From: Campylobacter fetus subsp. fetus
GTDB taxonomy: Bacteria; Campylobacterota; Campylobacteria; Campylobacterales; Campylobacteraceae
DNA: 64,000 nt
Assembly: GCF_900475935.1 (NCBI RefSeq)
Contig: NZ_LS483431.1
Location: 806,001 to 870,000 of the forward strand
Direction of reading: 5' to 3'
Every line of letters starts with the position of its first letter. Within the stretch, counting starts at the first letter, position 1. The position numbers were made by a program, and so were the translations under genes. Shown one piece after another: positions 48,578 through 57,122 of the stretch. Under the pieces are notes generated by a model. That model searched no databases, was not told where the DNA came from, and saw only the letters and a program-made list of their open reading frames with translations.

Positions 48578-50154
48578 AAAAACTGTTTGTAATTTTTGTT
48601 GTTCTAATACCGTTTTTATCTGTTTTTGGAGTTGTAAATGACGCTTCTAGCCAAAAAATAGATGAATTAAACGCAAAAATATCAAATTATGATGCTAAGA
48701 TAAAAAATAATATTTGGCTTATTAGGTACTCAAATTACAATACTTACCAAAATTTAGTTACAGAGTTAGAATATGCAAAAAACGAGCTAGAGAATTTAGA
48801 TAAAAAAAATAGCAAAAAAGCGGATGATCTAAAAAAAAGAATTTCCAGCTTAAAAGAGCAGATAGAGCTTTTAAAAGAGTATGAAAGATCACCTTTTCAA
48901 AGTATGCTCGTAGTCCCTGAGATAGAAGAGATTAAAAAGATCACAAATCCTATAGCTCTTATATCTGGATTTTCATATATTAAAAAGCTAAAAAACGAAA
49001 AAGAAGAGTATATAAATCGGCTTATAAAATTAGAAGATGCACTTAATGTTTTTATAGAAAAAGAGAGTTTGCAGCAAGAAATTTACGATATAAACTCAAG
49101 CAGCGAAAATCTTTCCAAGCTTAATGAAACTAGACGTGAGATTAGCGAGTTTCAGATCGCACAAGATATCGCTACAACCACGTTTGGCGTATATCAAAAA
49201 AAGCTTGATGAATCTATAAATAGAGCTAGTTTGGAAGTAAAAGAGCAGATAAAACAAGCTTTAAGCATACTTTTTACGATAATTGTAGTTATATTAATAG
49301 GATTTTTATGTAAATTTGTTGCAAAAAGATACGTAACGGATAATCAAAAATTTTATACGATAAATAAATTTATAAATGTGATAAACTTTACTATTATTAT
49401 ATTTATTTTACTGTTTGCATATATAGAAAACGTAAGCTATATGGTAACTATACTTGGATTTGCTTCTGCTGGTCTTGCTATCGCGATGAAAGATATGTTT
49501 ATGAGCTTGCTTGGCTGGAGCGTTATCATTTTCGGCGGTACTTTTCACGTCGGCGATAGAATAAGAGTTAGATATCAAAATAGTGATTATGTAGGTGATA
49601 TCATAGATATAAGTCTGCTTAGAATGACCATTTATGAAGATATAACTCTGACTACTTATCTTACAAATAGAAGAAGCGGACGTATAATATTCGTACCAAA
49701 TAATTATATTTTTACCGAACTTATAGCAAACTATACTCACAGCGGTATGAAAACCGTATGGGACGGTATAGATATAATGCTTAGTTTTGACAGCAACCAT
49801 AAAAAAGCTATGTATATCATAAAAAATATCACGAGAAAATACTCAAAAGGATATACAGATATAGCCAAAAAACAGATGAATAAGCTAAGAGATCAGTATA
49901 GTATAAAAAATCCAAATGTCGAGCCTAGAATTTATAGCTTTTTTGAGCCGTACGGTATAAATATAAGCGTATGGTATATGACAAACTCATATGCGGCTTT
50001 AGCTCTTAGAAGCACTATTAGCGCCGAGATTATCGAAGCTTTAAATTTAGAAGAAGATATAAAAATAGCTTTCCCAACTCAAACTCTGTTTTTTGGTAAA
50101 AAGAGTAAGCCTATGAGTCATATAACTGATGTTAGTAAGGAAATTTTATATTGA
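48574..50154 (+). CDS. MscS-family mechanosensitive channel
   Basis: 526-aa inner-membrane protein. Signal peptide or first helix (1-20), then a coiled-coil-rich periplasmic region (about 25-220, repeated Lys/Glu helices), three membrane helices (about 230-250, 270-290 and 295-325), and the MscS pore and beta domain: GFASAGLAIAMKDMFMSLLGW, IIFGGTFHVGDRIRV, GDIIDISLLRMTIYED and FVPNNYIFTELIANYTHS. Members open under membrane tension; the long N-terminal part suggests an MscK/MscM-like extended form. Overlaps aroB and mtaB by four bases each. Confidence 0.87.
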   Translation: MKKLFVIFVVLIPFLSVFGVVNDASSQKIDELNAKISNYDAKIKNNIWLIRYSNYNTYQNLVTELEYAKNELENLDKKNSKKADDLKKRISSLKEQIELLKEYERSPFQSMLVVPEIEEIKKITNPIALISGFSYIKKLKNEKEEYINRLIKLEDALNVFIEKESLQQEIYDINSSSENLSKLNETRREISEFQIAQDIATTTFGVYQKKLDESINRASLEVKEQIKQALSILFTIIVVILIGFLCKFVAKRYVTDNQKFYTINKFINVINFTIIIFILLFAYIENVSYMVTILGFASAGLAIAMKDMFMSLLGWSVIIFGGTFHVGDRIRVRYQNSDYVGDIIDISLLRMTIYEDITLTTYLTNRRSGRIIFVPNNYIFTELIANYTHSGMKTVWDGIDIMLSFDSNHKKAMYIIKNITRKYSKGYTDIAKKQMNKLRDQYSIKNPNVEPRIYSFFEPYGINISVWYMTNSYAALALRSTISAEIIEALNLEEDIKIAFPTQTLFFGKKSKPMSHITDVSKEILY

Positions 50155-51392
50155 AAATATACTTTAAAACTTTTGGTTGTAGAACAAATATCTACGATAC
50201 GGAACTTATAAAAAGCTATATAAAAAGCTATAAAATAACAAATAACGAAAATGAAGCAGATATAATAGTAGTAAATTCATGCACAGTTACAAATGGAGCC
50301 GATAGCGGAGTAAGAAGCTACATAAATCAAGTGAAAAATAGCGGTAAAAAAGTGGTTTTAACAGGTTGTGGGGCTGTTAGTAAAGGTGAAGAGTTATTTA
50401 AGAAAAGCTCCGTTTTTGGAGTTCTTGGAGCTAGCAATAAATCTAAAATAGATGAATTTTTAAATTCGCAAAACCCATTTTTTGAGCTTGGGGATCTAAA
50501 TTTTATCGATAAAAATATAGTAAGCAACTATGAAAATCATACAAAAGCTTTTATAAAGATCCAAGAGGGTTGTAATTTTAAATGCAGCTACTGCATTATA
50601 CCTTCTGTAAGAGGAAAAAGTAGAAGCATAGATGAAGAAGTTATACTAAACGAGGCTAAAATTCTAGCTAGTAACGGATATAATGAGATAGTGCTAACTG
50701 GTACAAATATAGGTAGTTATGGAGAAGAAAAAAGTAGTTCACTTGGAAAACTTCTTCAAAAATTAGGTAGTATAAAAGGTATAAAACGAATAAGACTCGG
50801 CAGCATTGAGCCTAGTCAAATAGATGAGAGTTTTAGAGAAATTTTGCAAGAGTCGTGGCTAGAAAAGCATCTTCATATAGCGTTGCAACATACGAGTCAA
50901 ACTATGCTTGATATAATGCGTCGCAGAAATAGGGCGTTTAAAGATATAGAACTTTTTAACGAGCTTTCAAATTTAGGGTTTGCTCTCGGTAGTGATTATA
51001 TAGTAGCTCATCCAGGAGAGAGCGAAAAAGTATGGGAAGAGGGTTTAGAGAACTTTAAAAAATTTCCTATAACTCATCTCCACGCATTCATATTTAGCCC
51101 TAGAAGCGGGACTCATTCGGCTTCTATGAAGATTGATGTAGATGGCGTAGTAGCAAAAAATCGTCTAAAAATCCTAAAAAATATAGCATTTGTAAATAAT
51201 TTTGAATTTAGAAAAAGAAACAAAACAAATTTAAATATTTTAGTAGAAAAACAAGGCAGTGATGGACTTTATGACGGATTTGATCAGTTTTATAACAAGA
51301 TAAAGATCAAATCAGATAAAGACATATCAAAAGAGTGGGTAGAGCTTAGCAATTACGAGGTAAAACCGGATGAAAATTATGCGGAAATTTGA
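50151..51392 (+). CDS. mtaB: tRNA t6A37 methylthiotransferase MtaB
   Basis: Radical SAM enzyme that converts t6A37 to ms2t6A37 in tRNA; its substrate modification is made by the TsaE-dependent pathway encoded a few genes upstream. The 413-aa protein has the N-terminal UPF0004 domain with Cys residues in KTFGCRTNIYD, VVNSCTVTNGAD and LTGCGAVSKGE, the radical SAM cluster motif EGCNFKCSYCIIPSVRGKSRS (about 138-158), and a C-terminal region without a clear TRAM domain. GCRTN (rather than GCQMN of MiaB) supports MtaB. TTG start inside the mscS-like stop. Confidence 0.9.
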   Translation: MKIYFKTFGCRTNIYDTELIKSYIKSYKITNNENEADIIVVNSCTVTNGADSGVRSYINQVKNSGKKVVLTGCGAVSKGEELFKKSSVFGVLGASNKSKIDEFLNSQNPFFELGDLNFIDKNIVSNYENHTKAFIKIQEGCNFKCSYCIIPSVRGKSRSIDEEVILNEAKILASNGYNEIVLTGTNIGSYGEEKSSSLGKLLQKLGSIKGIKRIRLGSIEPSQIDESFREILQESWLEKHLHIALQHTSQTMLDIMRRRNRAFKDIELFNELSNLGFALGSDYIVAHPGESEKVWEEGLENFKKFPITHLHAFIFSPRSGTHSASMKIDVDGVVAKNRLKILKNIAFVNNFEFRKRNKTNLNILVEKQGSDGLYDGFDQFYNKIKIKSDKDISKEWVELSNYEVKPDENYAEI

Positions 51393-53040
51393 ATTTAATT
51401 TAAATAAAAAAATTTGGGTTATAGCGGCAGGAACTATTTTAATAGTTCTTCTTGGTGTAGTTTTTTTTAGAAATATTCCAAAATATATAAGTTTAATGCA
51501 ATATGATAATTTTTTGCAATCAAACTCTATCCAAAGTGCGGTTATAGATGGAGAAAAGATCGTTATAAAAGCTGGAAGTCAGAACTATTATGTTGTAAAA
51601 GACTCCATAAATTTAAACGAATTAGGTCAAAAAGTTCCTTTGAAAGTTAGCAGCGATTATAGTATTTTAGAGAATTTGTTGCTCATTATTATATTTCTTG
51701 TTATGTTTGTTTTTGGATTAAAATACTTTAAAAAAGCTAATTTAAATTATAAAAAAAGCTCCACAACAGATACAAATGATTTAAACCAAATAGTTAGCTC
51801 AGATGTTGCTCCTGCTATATCAAATGTTATGTTTAAAGATGTTGCTGGGATAAATGACGTAAAATTAGAGTTAATGGAGATAGTGGATTTTTTGAAAAAT
51901 CCAAAAGCGTATCAAGAACTCAGTATAAAAATGCCAAAAGGCGTTTTAATGGTAGGACCTCCGGGAGTAGGTAAAACTCTTATAGCAAAAGCAGTCGCAG
52001 GAGAAGCTAATGTACCATTTTTCTATCAAAGCGGTGCAAGTTTTGTACAAATTTATGTAGGAATGGGTGCAAAAAGAGTTAGAGAACTGTTTTCAAAAGC
52101 AAAAGCATATGCACCAAGTATTATATTTATAGATGAAATAGATGCAGTTGGCAAGGCTAGAGGCGGCGGTAGAAACGATGAAAGAGAGGCTACTTTAAAC
52201 CAGCTATTAACAGAGATGGACGGATTTACCGATAATAGCGGCGTTATAGTTATAGCAGCTACAAATAAAATAGAGATGATAGATGAAGCTCTACTTAGAA
52301 GCGGTCGTTTTGATAGAAGGATATTTTTAAGTTTGCCGGACTGCAAAGATAGAATGGCGATACTAAAGTCTTATCTAAAAGATAAAAAACATGAAGTAGA
52401 TATAGATACTGTAGCAAAAAACACCACAGGATTTAGCGGAGCAGGACTAGCAACTCTTGTAAATGAAGCAGCTATAAATGCTCTTAGAAATCACAGAGCT
52501 ATCATTCAAAACGATGATTTTAAAGCTGTGGAAAATAGAGTTTTATACGGTAAAAAGAAAATTTACTCTTTGAGTCAAAGTGAAAAAGAAATTCAAGCTC
52601 TATATCAAGGAGCTAAAGCACTTAGTGCCGAGTGGTTTGGTATAGATTTTGATAAGATATCTTTGCTTGAAGATAGATTTTTATCTCAAGATGGTTTCTT
52701 AGAGTCTAAGACTATGATTTTATCTCGTATAAAGGTATATTTAGCAGGTAGCGTAGCACTGAAAATTTATAAAAATGAGCTATATACTAATTCAAGTAAT
52801 GATATATTAAATGCGAGAGAACTTGCTAAAAAACTTGTTATAGACTACGCTATGACTGGAAATCTTATGGCGACAAATAACGATATAAAAGATATTTTAG
52901 ATGAGTGTTTAAATGAGACGGCTGAGCTTATAAAAGGCATACAAAAAGAACTTTTTGCACTTAGTAGCTATCTAGTGGATAATGAAAGCGTAGATAGAGA
53001 GACTATAAAAGATATGATAAGGAAGATACATGAAAGCTAA
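51370..53040 (+). CDS. FtsH-like AAA ATPase lacking the zinc-protease motif
   Basis: 556-aa membrane protein laid out like FtsH: TM1 (about 15-33), periplasmic domain (about 34-100), TM2 (about 100-118), then an intact AAA module with Walker A GPPGVGKT (196-203), pore-loop [17 protein letters not shown], Walker B FIDEID and arginine-finger SGRFDRR (311-317). Where FtsH has the zinc site HEAGH, this protein reads YQGAK (412-416): both His and the catalytic Glu are gone. The C-terminal helical region remains but is divergent. I infer an unfoldase or adaptor without protease activity. It follows mtaB (23-base overlap) and is coupled to mogA; the order aroB-mscS-mtaB-ftsH-like recalls H. pylori HP0283-HP0286. 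Confidence 0.85.
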   Translation: MKIMRKFEFNLNKKIWVIAAGTILIVLLGVVFFRNIPKYISLMQYDNFLQSNSIQSAVIDGEKIVIKAGSQNYYVVKDSINLNELGQKVPLKVSSDYSILENLLLIIIFLVMFVFGLKYFKKANLNYKKSSTTDTNDLNQIVSSDVAPAISNVMFKDVAGINDVKLELMEIVDFLKNPKAYQELSIKMPKGVLMVGPPGVGKTLIAKAVAGEANVPFFYQSGASFVQIYVGMGAKRVRELFSKAKAYAPSIIFIDEIDAVGKARGGGRNDEREATLNQLLTEMDGFTDNSGVIVIAATNKIEMIDEALLRSGRFDRRIFLSLPDCKDRMAILKSYLKDKKHEVDIDTVAKNTTGFSGAGLATLVNEAAINALRNHRAIIQNDDFKAVENRVLYGKKKIYSLSQSEKEIQALYQGAKALSAEWFGIDFDKISLLEDRFLSQDGFLESKTMILSRIKVYLAGSVALKIYKNELYTNSSNDILNARELAKKLVIDYAMTGNLMATNNDIKDILDECLNETAELIKGIQKELFALSSYLVDNESVDRETIKDMIRKIHES

Positions 53041-53560
53041 AATAGGAGTTTTAACTCTAAGCGATAGAGCTAGCAGTGGAGTTTATGAAGATAAAAGCGG
53101 AATTGCTATAAAAGATATTTTGCAAGATTGGCTTATAAGTGAAACCGAGTTTATATATAAAATTATACCAGATGAGTATGATTTGATAGTTGAAAATTTA
53201 AAAGATATGTGTGATGTTTCTAAGTGTGATCTCATTTTCACTACAGGAGGTACCGGACCATCTCCTAGAGACGTTACTCCTGAAGCTACTGAGGAAATTT
53301 GCCAAAAGCTTATGCCTGGATTTGGTGAGCTGATGAGAACTACTAGTTTAAAATTTGTTCCTACGGCTATCTTATCTAGACAAACAGCAGGTATAAGAGG
53401 TAAAACTCTTATAGTAAATCTTCCCGGTCAGCCAAAAGCCATAAGAGAGTGTTTAGAGCCTATATTTCCGGCAATTCCATACTGTTTAGATTTGATAGGA
53501 GCGGCTTATTTACAAACTGATGAGAGTAAGATGAAAGCTTTTAGGCCAAATAAAAAGTAA
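53030..53560 (+). CDS. mogA: Molybdopterin adenylyltransferase MogA
   Basis: Adenylates molybdopterin before molybdenum insertion; needed for formate dehydrogenase, nitrate reductase and related enzymes. The 176-aa protein has IGVLTLSDRASSGVYEDKSG (about 5-24), the TTGGTGPSPRDVTPEAT motif (about 72-88), and FGELMRTTSLKFVPTAILSRQTAGIRGKTL with LPGQPKAIRECL (about 131), typical of MogA. It overlaps the FtsH-like gene by 11 bases. Confidence 0.93.
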   Translation: MKAKIGVLTLSDRASSGVYEDKSGIAIKDILQDWLISETEFIYKIIPDEYDLIVENLKDMCDVSKCDLIFTTGGTGPSPRDVTPEATEEICQKLMPGFGELMRTTSLKFVPTAILSRQTAGIRGKTLIVNLPGQPKAIRECLEPIFPAIPYCLDLIGAAYLQTDESKMKAFRPNKK

Positions 53561-53612
53561 AGTTTTATGTGGCAAAGAAACTAGTAATTCCATATATTAA
53601 TAAAAATTTAAA

Positions 53613-53635
53613 AGTGTAAGTTTTATACTTACACT
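53613..53635. terminator. Stem-loop between mogA and the convergent yggS-like gene
   Basis: AGTGTAAGT and ACTTACACT are perfect 9-bp complements with a 5-base loop. It lies 52 bases after mogA and before convergent genes; T runs are weak, so efficiency is uncertain. The rest of 53561-53815 shows no gene. Confidence 0.55.
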
Positions 53636-53815
53636 AATAATTACTTAAAAAAACAAATTCTTATTATAAATTGCGATCTATGTTGCGCAAAAATCTGAAA
53701 TAAGCTTAAACTATTTTCTACCGTAAAATACTCTGCTTGTACCAAAAGTGCTTCTAAGTCTGATTTATATACTAAGGTACGGTTTTATAGCCGTAATCTC
53801 TTTTATTTATAAATT

Positions 53816-54433
53816 TCATTTATATAAAATCGTTCCGAGACGAATCATATTTGAGCCGCATTTTATAGCTAGTTCATAATCACTGCTCATTCCCATAGAA
53901 CAGATCTTTGCTCCATGTTCTTGCAAATTCTCATAAATTTTATACGTGCTCTCAAAGCTTTTTTGTATCTCTTTTATGTCATCGCTATGAGCACCGATGC
54001 TCATCACTCCTATTAAATTTAGATTTTTGCAGCTCTGTTTGATACGCAAAAACTCTTCACAAGCCGCATTTGGATCTACGCCTTGTTTGCTTTCTTCGTG
54101 AGCCGAGTTTATCTGAAGTAGGGTCGGTAAAATATAATCAAGCCTTTTATCCACAGTTTCAGCCATAGAAAAACTCTCGCAGCTTTGCCATAAATTAGGA
54201 TGCAAAGCTAGAAGATGATTGATTTTATTTGCTTGTAAGCGACCGATAAAATGCCAGTTTAAATTTAGATCTTTTAAAATCTCTTTTTTACGTTTTAGCT
54301 CTTGAACTCTGTTTTCTCCAAAGTCTATTTGACCTTGATTATATAGCTCCAAAACTTCGTTTTCGGTGACATTTTTTGAAACAGCGATGAGTTTTGTGCT
54401 TCCTATTTTGCTTAAAATTTCATCTAATCTCAT
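53816..54433 (-). CDS. PLP-binding homeostasis protein (YggS/PROSC family)
   Basis: 205-aa cytoplasmic pyridoxal-phosphate protein of alanine-racemase-barrel fold. PLP lysine in KLIAVSKN (about 20), DFGENRVQEL (about 37), NWHFIGRLQANKIN (about 58), GVMSIGAH and SMGMSSDYELAIKCGSNMIRLGT (phosphate-binding end). Family members buffer PLP and affect amino acid balance; no catalytic reaction is known. It overlaps rseP by four bases. Confidence 0.92.
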   Translation of the reverse strand: MRLDEILSKIGSTKLIAVSKNVTENEVLELYNQGQIDFGENRVQELKRKKEILKDLNLNWHFIGRLQANKINHLLALHPNLWQSCESFSMAETVDKRLDYILPTLLQINSAHEESKQGVDPNAACEEFLRIKQSCKNLNLIGVMSIGAHSDDIKEIQKSFESTYKIYENLQEHGAKICSMGMSSDYELAIKCGSNMIRLGTILYK

Positions 54434-55542
54434 TCATAAACTCCTGCAAGCCTTAATATATCGTTAAATATAGTAAATGCCATCAATGCGAATAAAAACG
54501 CCATAGAACCGTAACTTAATGCCGTAAAAACCTTTTCATTTACCGGTCTTTTAAACACCATCTCATAAAGGTTAAAGATTATATGTCCGCCATCAAGTAC
54601 CGGAAGCGGAAGCAGGTTTAAAACGCCTAAATTTACAGATATCAACGCTACTATCAAAAATAACACCGAAACGCTTATAGTAGAAGCTTTTGTCGTGATG
54701 TCGGCCATAGCGACTATGCCGCCCATCTCTTTGATAGGAACTACTCCGGTTATCAGCTTTTCAAGCCCTTTATAGATGAGTTTTGAGCTTTCTAAGGTTT
54801 CGTTAAATGCGTAAGAAATACTGCTTAAACCCGGATTATATACTTTTGTTATCTCGCCGCTTGGGCTTATACCTATGAGTGGAGTTTGAATTTTTTCTCT
54901 AAATATATTCATACTTTCACCGATTTTAGGTGTTAAGTTTATATTCAAACGCTCACCATTTCTATCGATGATGATATTTATCGGCTCAAGTTTAACTTGT
55001 TTTTTGATGTCGTCCCACTGCTTGATAAGTACGCCGTTTATGCTTATTATTTTGTCGTCTTTTAACATTCCTGCACTCTTAGCGGCAGAGCCTTGTTGGA
55101 TAGTTCCTATGATAGGAGCTAATTTATCTACTCCGATGAATCCTAATGCGATATATAAGAAAAATGCTAGTAATAGATTAAAAAACGGACCGGCAAAAAG
55201 TATAGCTATGCGTTTTATAGGGCTTAAAACGTTATAGCTATCGCTATCATAATTTTTTAGCTTTGGGTCTAAATCGTCTTGTCCTTTAAGCTGTACATAG
55301 CCGCCAAGCGGAATGGCACTTAAGCAGTAGTCTGTGTTTCCAACTCTTTTTGTATAGATTTTTTCACCAAATCCGATACTAAAAGTATTTACTTTAACGC
55401 CAAAAAATCTAGCAACTAAAAAATGACCAAGTTCATGAAAAAATATCAAAAACGATATAGCTAAAATAGTCACGCCAAAATGCACGCCCCAATGCCAAAA
55501 ACTAGCTATCAAGAGTGCTAAAACCAAAAAAATACTTTTCAA
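54430..55542 (-). CDS. rseP: Site-2 zinc metalloprotease RseP
   Basis: Intramembrane M50 protease of 370 aa. Zinc motif HELGH (36-40) in the first part of the membrane domain, PDZ domain (about 115-200: GSAAKSAGMLKDDKIISING), and the second zinc segment LNLLPLPVLDGGHIIFNLYE (about 305-324). It cleaves membrane anchors of anti-sigma factors or signal peptides; substrates in Campylobacter are poorly defined. E. coli RseP has two PDZ domains; only one is visible here. Coupled to the yggS-like gene. Confidence 0.92.
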   Translation of the reverse strand: MKSIFLVLALLIASFWHWGVHFGVTILAISFLIFFHELGHFLVARFFGVKVNTFSIGFGEKIYTKRVGNTDYCLSAIPLGGYVQLKGQDDLDPKLKNYDSDSYNVLSPIKRIAILFAGPFFNLLLAFFLYIALGFIGVDKLAPIIGTIQQGSAAKSAGMLKDDKIISINGVLIKQWDDIKKQVKLEPINIIIDRNGERLNINLTPKIGESMNIFREKIQTPLIGISPSGEITKVYNPGLSSISYAFNETLESSKLIYKGLEKLITGVVPIKEMGGIVAMADITTKASTISVSVLFLIVALISVNLGVLNLLPLPVLDGGHIIFNLYEMVFKRPVNEKVFTALSYGSMAFLFALMAFTIFNDILRLAGVYE

Positions 55543-55670
55543 ATTTATCCTTTTTTATTTTTAGTATAGCATAAATTTCTAAAGAAGCTATCTCAAAATA
55601 TCCATTGTTTTATTGAATTTTATGTAATTAAAGTGTAAAATAACTTCTGAAATTTAAAAAGGTTTAATAA

Positions 55671-56312
55671 ATGTATGTAGCACCTAGTATATTATCCGCG
55701 GATTTTGGAAAACTTGATGACGAAGTAAAGGCTATCTGCGAGGCTGGAGCGGACCTTGTTCACATAGATGTGATGGACGGTCATTTTGTGCCGAATTTAA
55801 CCGTAGGACCGCTAGTAGTAAATGCAGTAGCAAAATCGTCTTCAAAGCCTTTGGATATTCATTTAATGGTAGAAAATGTACCGTTTTTCGTGGATCTGTT
55901 TTTACCGCTAAAACCTAAATTTCTTAGCTTTCATATAGAAGAAGAAAAACATCCTTTAAGACTCATAGAATATATAAGAAAGAACGGAGTAAGTCCGGCT
56001 ATAGTGCTAAATCCACACACTCCTGTTTCTAGCTTAGAATACATAATAAACGAAGTCGATATGGTACTTTTAATGAGTGTGAATCCGGGCTTTGGTGGAC
56101 AAAAATTTATACCTTCTGTTCTAAAAAAGATAAAAGAGCTTAGAGATCTTATAGAAAAAAACGGTGCAAAATGTATGATAGAAGTAGATGGCGGCGTAAA
56201 CGGGCTAAATGTTAGCGAACTTGATGAAGCGGGAGTGGATATAGTAGTAGCAGGAAATTTTGTATTTAGCTCAAATGACTACGAACAAGCCATCAAGGCA
56301 TTAAAATTATAA
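55671..56312 (+). CDS. rpe: Ribulose-phosphate 3-epimerase
   Basis: Interconverts ribulose-5-P and xylulose-5-P in the pentose phosphate pathway. At 213 aa it shows the normal TIM barrel: APSILSADFGKLDDEV (metal/active site), HIDVMDGHFVPNLTVGP (about 32-48), LDIHLMVENV, LLMSVNPGFGGQKFIPSVL (about 136-154) and EVDGGVNGLNV (about 173). Separate promoter region of 128 bases shared with the divergent rseP. The next gene follows after 12 bases. Confidence 0.96.
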   Translation: MYVAPSILSADFGKLDDEVKAICEAGADLVHIDVMDGHFVPNLTVGPLVVNAVAKSSSKPLDIHLMVENVPFFVDLFLPLKPKFLSFHIEEEKHPLRLIEYIRKNGVSPAIVLNPHTPVSSLEYIINEVDMVLLMSVNPGFGGQKFIPSVLKKIKELRDLIEKNGAKCMIEVDGGVNGLNVSELDEAGVDIVVAGNFVFSSNDYEQAIKALKL

Positions 56313-56324
56313 AAAGTTATCAAT

Positions 56325-57122
56325 TTGGAACAAAAGTTAGAAAATTTTATAAATTTACTCGGTAAAAGCAGCCTTAATTATTATGATTTCTTGCAAAAAG
56401 CAAACGATATATCAAGCTTAAAAGAGATAATCAATGTCAAAGATTTTGATGATTGGAATATTTTAGGGCTTGGTTTAGTAAAGACAGAGAGCGGAAAAGT
56501 TACTTTAAAAAGCAAATACACGGATTTCAAAGATCAAGTTTTTTGCGTGGTAGATATAGAAACAAGCGGCGGTATAAACAGTGGTCAAATCATAGAAATA
56601 GGAGCGCTAAAACTCTTGGACGGAGTTGAAATAGGGCGTTTTGAAAGTTTTGTTTATGCTCCAAACGTTCCGGAAAATATCAGCGAATTAACAGGAATTT
56701 ATGCCGCTGATTTAGCTAAAGCACCTAGTCTTGCGAATGTGCTTGAAAAATTCAAGCTGTTTTTAGGAGATAGCGTATTTGTCGCACATAACGTTAAATT
56801 TGATTATGATTTTATAAGCATAAGTTTAGAACGTCTTGGTTTTGGAATGCTTTTAAATAGACGAATTTGTACGATTGATTTAGCACGCCGAACGATAATT
56901 TCGCAAAAATACGGACTTGGCACGTTAAAAGAGCTTTTAGGTATAAGCAATGCTCACCATAGAGCTTTAAATGACGCTATAGCTGCTGCTGAGATATTTA
57001 AAGAGTGTGTAAAAAGAGTGCCTTGGAGTATTCAAAGTGTCGAAGATCTCATCATCTTTAGTAAAACCGCAAAGAGTTTAAAACTTCCAAATACTTTAGT
57101 CAAGGCAAAAGAATTTAGTTAA
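56325..57122 (+). CDS. DnaQ-type 3'-5' exonuclease
   Basis: 265-aa DEDDh exonuclease, probably the DNA polymerase III epsilon subunit or a related proofreading protein. An N-terminal extension of about 68 residues precedes the nuclease domain: FCVVDIETSGGINSGQIIEIGAL (Asp and Glu, about 75), FVAHNVKFDYDFI (about 145) and NAHHRALNDAIAAAEIF (His and Asp, about 205). TTG start. It follows rpe in the same direction, and its end overlaps the convergent priA by eight bases. Confidence 0.85.
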   Translation: MEQKLENFINLLGKSSLNYYDFLQKANDISSLKEIINVKDFDDWNILGLGLVKTESGKVTLKSKYTDFKDQVFCVVDIETSGGINSGQIIEIGALKLLDGVEIGRFESFVYAPNVPENISELTGIYAADLAKAPSLANVLEKFKLFLGDSVFVAHNVKFDYDFISISLERLGFGMLLNRRICTIDLARRTIISQKYGLGTLKELLGISNAHHRALNDAIAAAEIFKECVKRVPWSIQSVEDLIIFSKTAKSLKLPNTLVKAKEFS

